Origin: Steromphala cineraria | Lineage: Eukaryota > Mollusca > Gastropoda > Trochida > Trochidae | Length of the DNA stretch: 64,000 nt | NCBI GenBank assembly: GCA_916613615.1 | Contig: OU744727.1 | Location: 1,216,593-1,280,592, forward strand | Reading direction: 5' to 3' | Part shown: positions 35,816 to 47,934 of the stretch, one piece after another | Numbering within the stretch: the first letter of the stretch is position 1 | Layout of the letters: each line of letters begins with the position of its first letter | Notes under the pieces: model-generated | Told to the model about the DNA's origin: nothing | The model's database searches: none | What the model saw: only the letters and a program-made list of their open reading frames with translations | Made by a program: the position numbers and the translations under genes

Positions 35816-38800
35816 AAGTAAGTATTTAGGCAATGTTTTTATGATATGATGTTTTCACATGTTCATGTACATATACATAGTGTATATTTGCTAATTGTTC
35901 AAACTATGTTCAAAGTAATACTATCTGTTTATTCTGTGATAAAAATAAAAATATAAGGCAAAATATATATAACCAATGCGAATGCATTATTTAAAAACCT
36001 ACATGTTTTATCATGTGATATTATTCAAAACATGTACTGGTAGTTAGTATGTTAATCTTTCTATAGATAAATGCTTTGATATTGTTCGGTAAATATTTAC
36101 TTGTGAAACTGTAATTCCTGTGTAATGCCTGATTGTGTATATTACTCTTATCATAATGATACTAATAATAATAATACTCTTTTTATGATCAAACCGTTGA
36201 AGAAAGATATGAATTATTATTATACATTACCATCTAATATGTTTTTGTGATATGAATCAAACTATTGATTTACCATGTAAAGTTACTTATGACCTTTATT
36301 CAATCACTTTAAATATAGTTGGTGATATTGATTTGACATGTCTTCAAAATATCTTGTTAATTGGTTTATCAACCGGATGACAATTGTGTATGAGGTATCT
36401 AAAGTTGGCTTTATTAACGATAAATTATTTTGTCTTTGACAAGTGTGGAGAAGAGCATACCAACATATCATGTTAAAAGTCTAATCTAACATGTACAGTA
36501 TTCTGTGCCTTCATAAAATGAAATGATTGTTTTTTTGGAAAATGTCAATTCTAATGTATTTTTATAGCCATGTATTTATGTATGAGGGACTTTGGCCTTA
36601 AAAGATACACGACCCTTCAACATATCGATGCTTGCCTCAAATATGATTCCTTCCAGTTTGAAGTTGATAGAAACCATGTGTCTAATCAAAGATTAAGTAT
36701 TTTTGAAGCAGCAAAAAGTTAATTGCAAAGAATAAACCCCCAGTGAACAAGATTACAAAGTTTTATTATTTAAATGCCTTAATTTAATTAAATGTACATT
36801 TGGACAAAATATCAGTTATGGCATTGTATTTGGGTATTTTGAAAATTTACCACATTAAAGATAAACTCTTCTGAGTTTGGGTATATTGTAGAAGAGCATG
36901 GACACGTTTCATGTGGAATTTCTAATCCAATTGATAAAACCTTAGATGCCTTCACTGAATAAAATGTGTATTTTTAACTTCACGATTTCATACTCTGTTT
37001 GAACAACCTTTGTTACTCATATTCAAATCATGCCATTGTTATTTTTCTGCATTGAGTTGAAGTTGAAATATGTTTCTATACATCCTTTTTCAAAGGTTGT
37101 TTATCAAATTGTTCACCATTTTTTTGTATCATACTGTAAAGTTGAACAATATTAGTATCTCTTTCAAAGAATGTTTATCAAATTTTGTTCCTTTTGTTAT
37201 TTTATCATACTTAAAAGTACCTTTATTGATTTATATTCAAATTATGACATTTATCATTTTGTCGATGTAATGAGTTGAGGTTTCTTTGCAGAATTTGCAT
37301 CAATCTTTGCCCCATTTGTTCTTTAATTATACTTGAACAACATTTGATATTCATATTCATATTATGACATTTAGTTTTTTGTTGATGCATTGTGTTGAAG
37401 TGTAAATATGTATCTATGCACCTCTTTCAAAGTCTGTTTACCAAATGTTTCATCATCTTCTGATTATATGTATTTTACAAACGTCAATACAAGATATATA
37501 TCAATCCATATGAAATCATGAATTAAATGTTGCAATGTTTTGTTTCTGTACTCATCTCTTTGTTCATTTGACTATTTCACTTGTAATGTCTAAGACTGAA
37601 ATAAAAAAACATAATCGTATATACGCTATTTTTGTCAATCTTATGTTCTCAAAACCAATTTGATCACGTTTGGGTTTATATTGTCTCAGGTCGATCCCTG
37701 TGATGATAAGTTGTCTGTCTAGGCAAACTGTTAGTTCTTCATTTCTCAGTTGTCCAATTTACTCCCTACATTCAGTCACATTTCATGGATGAGCAATTCG
37801 GAAATTCCAAAATTGAGAATGCATGACAGTGAATGGTGAACGGATTCTTGATAAAAATAACAATCGAGTCCGAGGTGGATTTTATAATATTTCACGAAAC
37901 CAAAAGGTCGAATTGCAATTCTATTGCAAGTACAACAATTTTATATTTGAGATCACACTATCTTGCAAGTTATATTTGGGATCACACTATCTTGCAAGAC
38001 GTTAATATCTTCCTTTAAAACCCTCTGTAGCCTAGTCCTGAGTGATTAATCGAATGGCTGAATATTCGAATACAGTCTCATCCATTTCTCAATAAGTCAG
38101 ACAGCCTTGAAGTGGAGACAACCATTTTTCACAAATCCACGTCTCCATGTATACCTCAATTGCGATAACATTGCTTATATTTCATATCTTAAATAAAAGT
38201 ACCGAGGTTACATAAGCTCACCTTAAAATGAATGATGTGGTAATATGGTTTAATTGTGTAACCATCTTTTATATGATAATTGATTATGGCTGCCATCATG
38301 TTTTTAGGAGAGTGTAGCAATTTGTGTATTTGGTTTTGTGTATTTGGAGAAGCATAGTGTGCTGAGCATGTAAACCTGAACTCTGGCTAAGCCCTAATGT
38401 GTGGTATTTAAAGACTTGACGGGAGAGAACATGCATTGTTGTGAAAAATATATATAATTTCACAAAACATAGTTAGCTTATGTCCTAAATTGATTTTGTG
38501 TCAAGAAGAACTTCTGCTAGATATAGAAATGGTACAAATATAAGTAAAACACAGGAAATGGAACCTGATGCAAAATAACTCTTTCCACAACAACTTATCA
38601 TGTAGATAGCTAAAAACAAAGCTTATTGTTGACAAGTTTTGTGTAAGTTGTTATTCTTAAAAAGAACATATCACTGTCATGAGAATACAAGTCTAATTTC
38701 CATAACTCTTATTGTATACATATGACCATATAGCATAATGCTCTACCATATCAATTAGGTCAGGTTGATTATGCAACAGACTAGCAGCTGACACTGTGAT

Positions 38801-39128
38801 GCTAGCAGCCTGTATTGGGATGTGTGTTAGAAAAGCAAAGTGGACTCAACAGGAATATCTGAACTCTGGTTGACCCCTTATGTGTGGTGTTTAAAGGAAT
38901 ATAAGGGAGTTACCATTGTTTAAAATTTAACGTGATGTTTAATGTGATTGGGTTTTTGTAGCTAGTTGCCATAAAGATTTTTAACAAATTAATTAATTGT
39001 GTTTGTCTTTCATCTTAATTTATTTTAGAAACACTTAAAAATATAGAACAATCTTAAATATTCCATATTCAAGATAATATTATGATAAGTAAGTTCAAAT
39101 TAGCAGGGATAAACCTAGGTGGTGAAAA
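35816..39128. other. Non-coding AT-rich region with decayed repeats
   Basis: No supported gene. Degenerate units around 36,990-37,530 share TTGAAGT...AATATG...TCTATRCAYC and CAAAGRYTGTTTAYCAAAT. A 27-bp duplication (GAT/GGATCACACTATCTTGCAAG) lies at about 37,945-37,999. A diverged pair at ~38,330 and ~38,820 shares CTGAACTCTGG and TGTGTGGTRTTTAAAG. Confidence 0.5.
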
Positions 39129-39530
39129 GTCAATATGGCTGCTATCGCGGCCATCTTGGATTCTCAAAACTGAAACGTCTACCTTTCTGTGCGGAATCAC
39201 TATAGGTATAACATACTACAATTTCAGAATGATATCTAGATTGGTTTAGGAAGAGTAGTCTTTTTCGTGAAATTTAATTGAAAATTCAATATGGCTGCCA
39301 TGGCGGCCATCTTGGATTCTCAAAACTGAAACGTCTAAATTTCTGTGAGAAATCACCATGGTTATAACATACTACAATTTCAGAATGATATCTGGAATCG
39401 TTTAGGAGAAGTAGTCTTTTTCGTGAAAGTTTACGGACAGACGGACAGACGGACGGACAGACAGACGGACGACGGGCGAAGAGCCACGACATAACCTCAC
39501 ATTTACTTTGTAAAGGTGAGCTAAAAACTC
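39129..39530 (-). repeat. 156-bp duplicated module with GGACAGAC run
   Basis: Two units start at CAATATGGCTGC (39,131 and 39,287), then a (GGACAGAC)n-like run at 39,433-39,470 and GACGGGCGAAGAGCCACGAC ... GTAAAGGTGAGC. Read on the minus strand this is a leader, a GTCC/GTCTG microsatellite and tandem units, the same order as at 20.26 kb. Probably the end of a non-autonomous element. Confidence 0.65.
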
Positions 39531-39774
39531 TTTAGTCAGGAGGCTTTGTATTGTTCTTTGTTCTTGTTCACTACTGAAAGGGACAGTAATTGCACTAACG
39601 ATTCTTGAAAATAAGCCTCAGTAGATTACAAAGAAGCGTCCTGTCACCACATTAACAGACATAAGAGTCAAGAATTGATGACATTACGACTTGGCTTATT
39701 CATCATCAACCCTAACTCATGTAACTTATATCTGCATGAAAAGGGCCAATTTTAAATTCAGAATACTTTCTATT

Positions 39775-40045
39775 CCAGAGTGATTAAATTCACATTTCTG
39801 GAGTCCAAGGAGTCTGTACACCAAGTTTAAGCTTTCTAGGCCTTATGGTTCTGAAGAAGAAGATGAAAATAGGTTTTAAGGGCGTGGCCCCTGTGACCCA
39901 TATTAGTGGCCACAGGGCCACCCAAAGCTATAACGTATAATTCCCACTAGTCAAGGAGTATGTACACAAAGTTTCAGCTTTCTAGGTCTTATGCTTCCGG
40001 AGAAGAAGATGAAAATAGGTTTTAAGGGGGTGGCAATTAATTGTG
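39775..40045 (-). repeat. Inverted copy of the ~175-bp repeat
   Basis: Two units (reverse complement of the 12.4-kb family) with GAAGAAGAAGATGAAAATAGG, TTTTAAGGGCGTGGCC and CACTAGTCAAGGAGT landmarks. Confidence 0.8.
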
Positions 40046-40207
40046 TAGTTTCCGGATCCGTTACTCGAGGAATCGCCAGTAGTTAAATAAATATATGAAC
40101 TTATCAAACATAAATGGATTCTTCTCTGCTGTATGTGGTTAATAAACTCTACTCGGTAGTATAACCAGTCTAAGTAAACCTAGCCTCACTATTATCCGTT
40201 ACACTGC

Positions 40208-40396
40208 TATACTGAGTCTAGAAAGGTTTGGTTGAGGGTCGCGTCAGCCGACCTTTCTGCGACCTATGAACCTCCAACGTTATACGTGCGAAGGCAGACT
40301 ATCGTGGCTTGGTAGGATCAGTTCTGATTGGTCAACTTGATCACGTGGGCTGACGCGACTCTCAATCAAGCCTTTCTTTACTTAGACTGTAGTATA
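40208..40396. mobile_element. Foldback/MITE-like element upstream of the lectin gene
   Basis: Left arm 40,208-40,249 and right arm 40,348-40,396 are inverted copies (GTCGCGTCAGCC / GGCTGACGCGAC core, then TTGATTGAG and GTCTA motifs). A third related stretch (GTATAACCAGTCTAAGT) lies at ~40,158. It ends about 185 bp before the lectin ATG and so sits in its presumed promoter. Confidence 0.7.
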
Positions 40397-40580
40397 ACAA
40401 GGCCAATACGGATTTATTGACCAATCAAATATGACATAAACTAGTACTTGAAGCTAGTCTGTCTGTGGTCATTTGTTGGTCAAGCGGTCAACATCCGAGC
40501 TCTGATAAATTTCTCGACAAGTATTGAGTAACGTCAAACGTTTAAAAAAACGATTTATAGAAAACAAAAAGGTTTCAACA

Positions 40581-43543
40581 ATGTCGATTCAGCCCCTGTT
40601 GATGACTTTTCTTATCATTCTAGACGTCTGTAGCTGTTATGGTAAGTTGACCTTTTTGTTTATCGCCTTTTTCATTCATGATTTACATATGTTTACTGTG
40701 TGAAGGTTGAGCCATTTGATTTACAAATTCAACGGTAATGTTATATCTTAACTCACGCCAAAACATATCAATCAATTGTGATCAATCTGATATTTGAAAG
40801 TTACAAATTATATGAAGTATATTTCTCCACAGTTAAATGTTGAATATATTCTTAGTTTATTACGTTTGTGCAAGAACTATATTACGCATATATATTTTGT
40901 TTTGTGCAAAAACTATATGAGATATAAATATCCTTGTTTTAGCAAGAACTATATGATGCATATTCATGTTTTATCGACAAGGGTGTGTTCAGTACAAGAT
41001 ATGGCTGGATCCCAATCACGTGACACGTGCCGAAGGAAAGGCGTTGTGTGTAGAACAAGGGGGAGATATAGCTGTTATCAACTCAGACTCGAGCATGGAT
41101 GAGGCATTGAAGGCTATGGCAAGGTATAGGAAGAATTTTTTTTTAAATCCTACATATAACCGAGGCCGAAGGTATAATCTTACTTAGATACCGTAATTGC
41201 AAACAATTGAAACAGTTATTTATTGTCGAACAGCTTATTTCTTAAAGAATTACATAATAAATGATGTTCCCTCACCCTAATATTCAATCACTAATTGTAT
41301 TGGCAACAACAAGCACAGCAAAAATTTGTTTAGCTTTTCAATGTATTTTCGCTAATGTCAGTTTAATTCTCAGTTGAGTGCAATTCAACTGAAATTCTGT
41401 CTCCATGCATAATCAAAGACATGTTTTGGCATAACTTTAAGATGTATCTACGTATAAATATGCATATCATATGTGTTGTATTTTCATCAAACACAAAGAC
41501 GTAACAACGCAAAGTAAGTAAGAATCGGCATGGGTGTATGTCATTTTATATGTTTATTTCCGTGTTTTGACATACGTGTAACCTCCTGAGATGTACATAT
41601 CTAGTTAATTTATCTTTTATCTTTTAACCATACATTCGAAAGTGGCCAAGCAAAGGAAGCTTGGATTGGCTTAAAGAAAAGTGCCAATGACGTCATGAGG
41701 TGGGAAAATGGGGATGACTTTTCCCTGTCTGTATCGACGCTTCATAAACAGGGCACTGAGAAATGCGCCATGCTACGGGACCTGGGCAGGATAGAGACAG
41801 CTTCCTGTATTAAGCGGAAGGCAACGCTCTGTATGACATATGGTGAGTGTTATGAACGATTTAGGAGGCATAACTGTATCTTTAATGACTCATTTTAAGG
41901 TTGGGGAATAATAACATCATCTGGTGGTAGTGAATATCGGGAAATGCATCTGATTTATTATTTGCATTGGATTATTTAGGAGCTACTAAAGAACTATATA
42001 GCATACTGCTTTGATAATAGCAGCCTTCATGTGAAACATTATTTCTATACTCTATTTAATTTTGAAGTAACGTATTTCTTGACTTTTAAATATTCATTCC
42101 ATTGATGTACTTAATTTTGTTTGTAAATACTGTGGTCAACGACGTAGTTTTTTGGTACAAACGTAATCAAACATGATTTTTGGATGATAAAGAGAACACA
42201 GGAGTCAAAACCTTAAAAACCTATATTCCTCTTCTTCTCCAGTTAAAAACGGTTTAAAGAGCTGAAAAGTTGTGTGTAGACTCATTGGCCAATGGGGATT
42301 CTAAATTTTAGGTTAGGTGAACCCTCAACCCAATATGGGGTCACAGGGGTCAAAACCTGAAAAAAACTATTTCCATCTTCTTCTCCAGTTGCAAAAGGTC
42401 TAGGGAGCTGAAAAATTGTGTGTAGAGGTCAAATCCTTAAGAACCTATATTCATCTTCTTATCCAGTTTCAAAAGGTCTAGAGAACTGAAAAGTTGTGTG
42501 TAGACTCCTTGGCCAATGGGAATTCTAAATTGTATATTTTGTGACTCAATGACCCAAAAATGGGGTCACCGGAGTCGTAACCTTAAAATTTTAATCCTCT
42601 TCTCCAGTTACAAAAAGTCTAAATAACTGACAAGTTGTGTGTAGACTCCTTGGCCAATGGGAATTCTAAATTGTAGATTTTGTGACCCAATGATCCCCAA
42701 AAATGGTCACAGGGGTCAACACCTGAAAAACCTATTTCAATCTTCTTCTCCAGTTTCAATGTGTGTGTGACAGCATGACCCAAAATGGGTCACAGGGGTC
42801 AAACCCTTAAAAACCTAGTTTCATCTTGTTCTCCAGTTCCGAAAGGTTTAGATTTGTGAAAAGTTGTGCGTAGACTCCTTGGCCAATGTAGATTTTGTGA
42901 CTCAATGACCCAAAATGGGGTCACAGGGGTCAAAACCTAAACAACCTAGTTTCATGAAAGATCTGATGAACTACAGAGCCCATCGCTCTAGTTTTGAAAT
43001 ATCAGAATTATCTTGAATCCCATCCAAACGTGTTCACTCTTCAAAGTAGTTTTCGCAGCCTTGTCCCTTTTTGCATAACTTGAAGGCAGTCACAATAATC
43101 TTTATGTTCATTGCAGTTCATTTGTAAATAAGCCATGATTTGATTTTTGAATATCACAAATAACTTTCAATCAAATATTATTTCTTCATTGTACCTTGCC
43201 AAGGTTAGGCCAATTATTCAATATTCAACATCGATCTATTTTTCATTTCAATTCAGAACAACTAAAAGTGAATCACATGACCCTGTATAAACGCCACGTG
43301 ACCAGCGCTGTTGCACCACGGGAGAAAACGGTTACGATTTCATTGATTCAGTGCGTAGCACGCTGTCAAAGGTCATGTCCCGGATGTAAGTTCCTGAGAT
43401 ATACCCGTGGGCTGTGTTATCTCTATGACGACAGTGTAACAAATCGAGATTTCAACGTGAGTACCCAGGGTTCAGCTGTCTTCCGGTCAAGTTCGGTGGC
43501 AAGCCCTGACACGGGTCTACTACAGAGTGACCAGCTTGTTTGA
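40581..43543 (+). CDS. Secreted C-type lectin-like protein with apple/PAN-like tail
   Basis: Exons join(40581..40641, 40982..41123, 41643..41842, 43257..43543) give 690 nt, 229 residues. GT-AG borders and phases 1, 2, 1 match exactly. Residues 1-20 are a signal peptide. The CTLD spans about 22-131, with cysteines 43, 109, 123 and 131 placed for the two canonical disulfides, and WIGL at 75-78. The calcium/sugar motifs EPN/QPD and WND are absent, so classic sugar binding is doubtful. Residues 135-229 form a Cys-rich segment (QCVARCQRSCPGCKF...GLCYLYDD) like apple/PAN modules of molluscan secreted proteins. Probable extracellular recognition protein; ligand unknown. The ATG follows CAACA and comes before a strong GTAAGT donor. 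A 145-bp repeat array fills intron 3. Confidence 0.85.
42180..42990 (+). repeat. 145-bp array in lectin intron 3
   Basis: About five units of the 20.4-21.4-kb family (CCAATGGGRATTCTAAATT, GGGGTCACAGGGGTCAAAACC, CTTCTTCTCCAGTT). It ends with GATCTGATGA ... AGAGCCCATCGCTCTAG at 42,960-42,990, a degenerate relative of the terminal hairpin at 20,258. Confidence 0.8.
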
Positions 43544-43561
43544 GCAGCTGTTTTCACACAT

Positions 43562-43830
43562 ACAGAACCGGGGACGTAGTTCATTCGGTAGAGTGGCCGC
43601 TCATCAACCGAGAGACCGGAGTTCGATTCCGCGTCGCGCCATACCAAAAACTAAAATATGTTAAACGATGGGAGTTGTTGCTGCCTTGCTCGACATTCAG
43701 CATTATAAGGACAGAACAACGATTGAAATGGCACTGCAATGTGACTACCGAGTGCCATTGGCACAAACCGAATTTACAACATGAACATGTACTCAGGACA
43801 ATAAAGATTTATTATCATACAGACTCAGCC
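43562..43830 (+). mobile_element. tRNA-derived SINE abutting the lectin stop codon
   Basis: The tRNA-like head has an A box (TAGTTCATTCGGTAGAG) and a B box (AGTTCGATTCC) at 43,577-43,640. A conserved-looking body follows (GGGAGTTGTTGCTGCCTTGCTCG, CATTCAGCATTATAAGGACAG), then AATAAA at 43,800-43,805. It starts about 20 bp after the lectin stop at 43,543, so it likely lies in the 3' UTR and may supply its polyadenylation signal. Confidence 0.75.
43800..43805 (+). terminator. Polyadenylation signal within SINE
   Basis: AATAAA, the first after the lectin stop codon, 257 bp downstream. Use by the gene is inferred. Confidence 0.45.
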
Positions 43831-45824
43831 AAACGCATTTGTCACTCGACGTTATTTCCATAGACTTGGCGTTTCCCAAATAATTTTCATTTATTCAGTT
43901 TCATCGTATACTACTCGTATTTTTCTCATATGTGACGAATCATCTTTGCTAAAACCACACATTTCCAGATATATCTGAAATTCACTTGTTGCATTTCGTG
44001 TAGCCACAGCGTCAAAGGGACAGTCCTACCGTACGTCCTACTAAACAGATAACTGAGTTTAGTTGGCTTCCGAAGACATGATTTAATCCTGTTTCAGGAT
44101 TTCATAGATTGAAATGTCTTGTATTATGTTTGGGGAAGTTTCGGTTTAAACATATTTTGTTAATCAGAAAAGTTATTCAACTTAGTAACCCTCTCCATAA
44201 TATGTACATTTAATAGTATTCATTAATTACATTCATTACACAATATTGAAAAAAGACAACAAATAGAAACAAAATAATGGTACAAAAATTACACGATCCT
44301 TTTTTACACTTATGTAAGTTAGAACAATTTTGAATATATTCTTATTTATATGAATACTCAAATCAGCATTGCCATGCAAGAGTAAGCCACAAGTAATGAT
44401 GAACACTGCGTAGGCATGACGTCATGACAGTTATTTCTGAATTATATCATTTACAATCTTATAAGTAATGATAAGGATTCTTAGAATTATTTCCACATGA
44501 AGATTTCCCAAAACGATTCACGATCTCGTTTAGCAAGTGAACCAGATAAAGTCATCCTGGCGATGGAGTAATATTTAATTTGGCCAACATACATTTCAAT
44601 TTTGCAAATCGATAATCTTTATCTTCAAGATGCAAAATTATCATTTTCTTTCAACTTTGACACAAACATAGATTTTCATAATCAGCAGTCCTTAAAGAAC
44701 TAATTCAAATACTGTAAGATTTTTATATTCTTAACATTTTGGTTGGCACGTCTATGAGCTAATCGCTGGTAGTTCAACCGACCCCTCACCCCTCCATAAG
44801 CACGTGGATGCATCCCGATATGGCGGACTAAGGCTCAGCTGGCAACGCCATCCCCTCGAAAAGGACTCACGTGCATTCATGGGCATACAACGAAGCTAAG
44901 CAACAGGTAAGAGCGCACACAGCGCACGAATATCACGCGCAGGCGTGAATGAATTGCATCTTTCTTGCACATAATCTGCTGGCCCCTATTCCGAGCTTGT
45001 TGATTCGGACGGGTCGATATTCAAGGCGAGGGGTAATTGGTTGTGTAACTATTGCTTCACAAGCGATCAGCTGTCCAGCTATCGCTGGTAGCAATGGTGT
45101 GGATAGTTGTTGCTCCTATTTGGATGTTGACCATATAATTCTTGTTTAAGATGTGTCAAACCACTAGCCTTTATTACAAGAATACGTCGGCTGTTAGGTA
45201 ATTTACACGCATAAAGGCATCTGTGAAGCTTTAGCACGTTAGCTGGCATCATCCCTTGGCCCCGTCTGGGACTAATTGTGCTATTTTTGTCGACGGTTTA
45301 TTGGTAAACTATTCACCAAGAACGCAGGTCATCGATTTGGGTACAGCTATTTTGTCAGTGTGAAAAATGGTATATATTTAGTGTAGAGTAAGAAATATTC
45401 TTAAACTATGGTTATTTATTACATAGGGTATTAAAAGCCTGAATTTCATGGCGTGTTAGGCGATGACGTCACAGGCAACCTTGCATTGTATGACAAGGAA
45501 AACAAAACATTCAACGTCGGACTGGAAAATATTTCTGATTGCTGAGTCTGAGCAATAAGACAAGACGTACAAAACGTGTGATTCATTATGAAATAATTAT
45601 TCACTGAAACCTCTACTTTGAATGTGACGTCACAGGGATGGTTCAACTATGACTATGTGTCTGTTAAGTGAGAACGCGCAATGTGAGGTTTAAGGTTTAT
45701 GTCCGAATTGTCATTGAAAGGGCGTTGAGGTAAATATATAAATATTGATTCGTTGATTGATTTGTTATGCAGGCATGTAATTGTACATTCTGATCATGAG
45801 ATATATCAAACTTCATGTATCTAT
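43831..45824. other. Non-coding stretch
   Basis: No supported exon. A GC-richer patch (about 44,755-45,130) contains CACGTG/ACGTGC motifs and a repeated ATCGCTGGTAG at 44,761 and ~45,080. It could be regulatory, but nothing identifies a transcript. Confidence 0.45.
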
Positions 45825-46845
45825 AATGCTTAGGAATATATGGATGACAACTTCTTTGTTCATTGTATGCGATGTTTCGACACAGATTCGTGTGTCGTTC
45901 TCGAGAGTAAGGAGGAAGGGGCAGATATATATATATATATATATTTGGAAATAAAATACTTCAGACGACACTTGCTGTAGATATCATTTTAATGATGACT
46001 GGATGCGTCGCATTTCGACTTGTTAACAAGTCTTTTCAACAGTGTGGAGTTTCAACAACATGGCGAATATATAGTACATGCTTGACAATGTAACAATGTG
46101 TAATGGACTTTGATTAATTGACATGTGACAAGTGGTCAGCTTGATTAGCGCACAATGTACCTGCACATTTGGATTTGTTGAAGGGAGTTTCAATAGCCAG
46201 TTTTCCCTTTTCATCCACAGTTTAACACTTTTATTTTCCTCCCTTATTGTATCATTTTCCCATAATTCTAACAATTTATCTTGCATATCATCAGTGTACA
46301 TACTTGAAATGAATTTTGACATAAAATCATCAATTCCATGATACTTTTGAACATATTTGACATGTTCGTTCAAAATATGGTGAGTTTCAGTTTCAACCAG
46401 ATGAATTGATAATTTTATCTGATGTTCCTCCGTGGGAAAACCGCTACCCTTTTCATATACATAAATAGTACAATACACAGTGACAACAACTTAATGAAAA
46501 GAGTAAATGTAATTAAACAGAGATAAGTGGTAAGAAGCCAGTAACGTACAATGCAGGAGATGTTTACATTTAATAATTGATAGAGGCCAGTGATGTACAT
46601 GAGTGATTACAGTTAGATAATTAAGGAGAAGATCATAGGCTGACGGGATGTAGTAACCTTGATCACGGTTAATTGATGGCTGAATATTTTTTATCACCTA
46701 AGTTTCTCATAATTTGCGGCCTAATGTTTATAGATATGTCCGTACATCATTACTCTACCTCTGCTTGAGAACGCTTGAGAACGACACAAGAATCTGTGGC
46801 GAAACGTCGCAAGTCGAGGTTGTCATCCATATATTCCTCAGCATT
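45825..46845 (-). mobile_element. Inverted-end element, Penelope-like remnant (tentative)
   Basis: Inverted ends (45,825-45,906 and 46,773-46,845) match the foldback at 2,258-2,442. Each contains a hairpin GACACA/TGTGTC followed by GAAACRTCGC, reminiscent of stem II and the GAAA of hammerhead motifs in Penelope-like element repeats, though CTGATGA is degenerate (TTGAGAA). A second such motif lies on the minus strand near 46,040-46,005 (TTGAAAAG, hairpin GACTTG/CAAGTC, GAAATGCGACGC). A minus ORF between the ends resembles the tail of a GIY-YIG region. Confidence 0.45.
46023..46478 (-). pseudogene. Fragment resembling a Penelope GIY-YIG C-terminus
   Basis: A 151-residue minus frame includes WMKRENWLLKLPSTNPN, like the R-E-x-W-I-x-x-L-x-T-x-x-P signature near the end of GIY-YIG domains in Penelope-like elements. 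No upstream reverse transcriptase or GIY-YIG core is present, so it is a fragment at best. The last ~40 residues probably read into non-coding DNA. The assignment is weak. Confidence 0.3.
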
Positions 46846-47934
46846 ATTGTCATTTCAACTTTTAAACTGCCTCTCAAAGAAGTTTAGGTATCTATACAAG
46901 TTGATGTATTACAAGAATACCCCTGTGAACCATTTGTTCTTCTTTGGACTTTTAAAATAAATTCTACTGAAGGTATACTTACAAGATCTGATTTCTACTT
47001 TGGGTAAACTGTAATTTTAGAAGATTTGAACATATAACATATTCTAAGGTTTCAGTTATGGAAGCGTCTTCTTCCTAAGCACATTGTCAATGTTATTGCT
47101 TGGTGCCCCAAAGGGCACCAAGTATTATGATTTGATTCTCCTAAAACTTTTCTAAATTCTCTCTATATTACTCTTGATATTTTCAAAGGGAAGCCGCGCC
47201 AACTACATGTGTTGTATCCAAATCAAAAGACCAATGAACAGAGCTGTAGCAAAAAATGCATTACGTCACCATGTGGGTAATACAAGATATTTGGCACATT
47301 AAACTGTGGAATATGATTTCGCTTTAAATGTCATGTTAAAAGAGAAACAATATTTTCTATTAAAGACGCTGATAAATGTTAACAGACTCAATCAAAAACA
47401 TCTTCATTTGATGAAAAGTCTGCATTTGTTCCAGATAAGAGCATTATTTCGCATTCAATAATCGCAGAATCCACTTTTTTATAACCCACGCGTTTTAATT
47501 TCACGCTGGGCTCGCCTGGCGATTTAAAAGTAATGTTTGTGTAAGAACGATATGGTGACATCGAAAAAAGACTTATGTTTACTAATAGGTAGATCCCTTA
47601 CGACCACGTGACAAGTCATACTTGTCGATGTCACTAAATGTTTACGTTGAAAACATGTATTTATTATCAGAGCTACTGAAATTGACTCGTGCTATATTTA
47701 GAATATGACCTACATCGCTGGTTCCATACGGTTACTATAAGGCCACGGCTTAGCTCAGCGGAGCTGGGTTGAAATCCCGTCAGATCATCGGAAAGTATTT
47801 TGTTTATTTTCTGTAATACTACAGTTAATAATTAACCTGCATGACAAGGAGATATGGTTTTGGCAGTACGTTTTGCACAATTTCCTGTCATTGTCAACGC
47901 TACATGGCAACCCAAGCAGTGCTTTTACGTTATG
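46846..47934. other. Non-coding stretch with one perfect hairpin
   Basis: No gene is supported. A tRNA-like fragment (GGCTTAGCTCAGCGGAG ... GGTTGAAATCC) at ~47,745-47,780 is too short and unpaired to be a tRNA gene. Confidence 0.5.
47099..47122. repeat. Perfect 10-bp hairpin with CAAA loop
   Basis: CTTGGTGCCC (47,099-47,108), loop CAAA, GGGCACCAAG (47,113-47,122). It resembles in form the hairpins at 20,258, 54,424 and 62,048 but no tandem array follows. Confidence 0.85.

Noticed and set aside
34463..35833. 456-codon minus ORF as a gene
   Set aside because: It is almost entirely the 54-bp array; the tail beyond has no family resemblance. Kept only as a question in the findings.
40794..41102. 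102-codon ORF over lectin exon 2
   Set aside because: Wrong frame for the lectin; the GCVQYKIW frame joins all exons with consistent phases.
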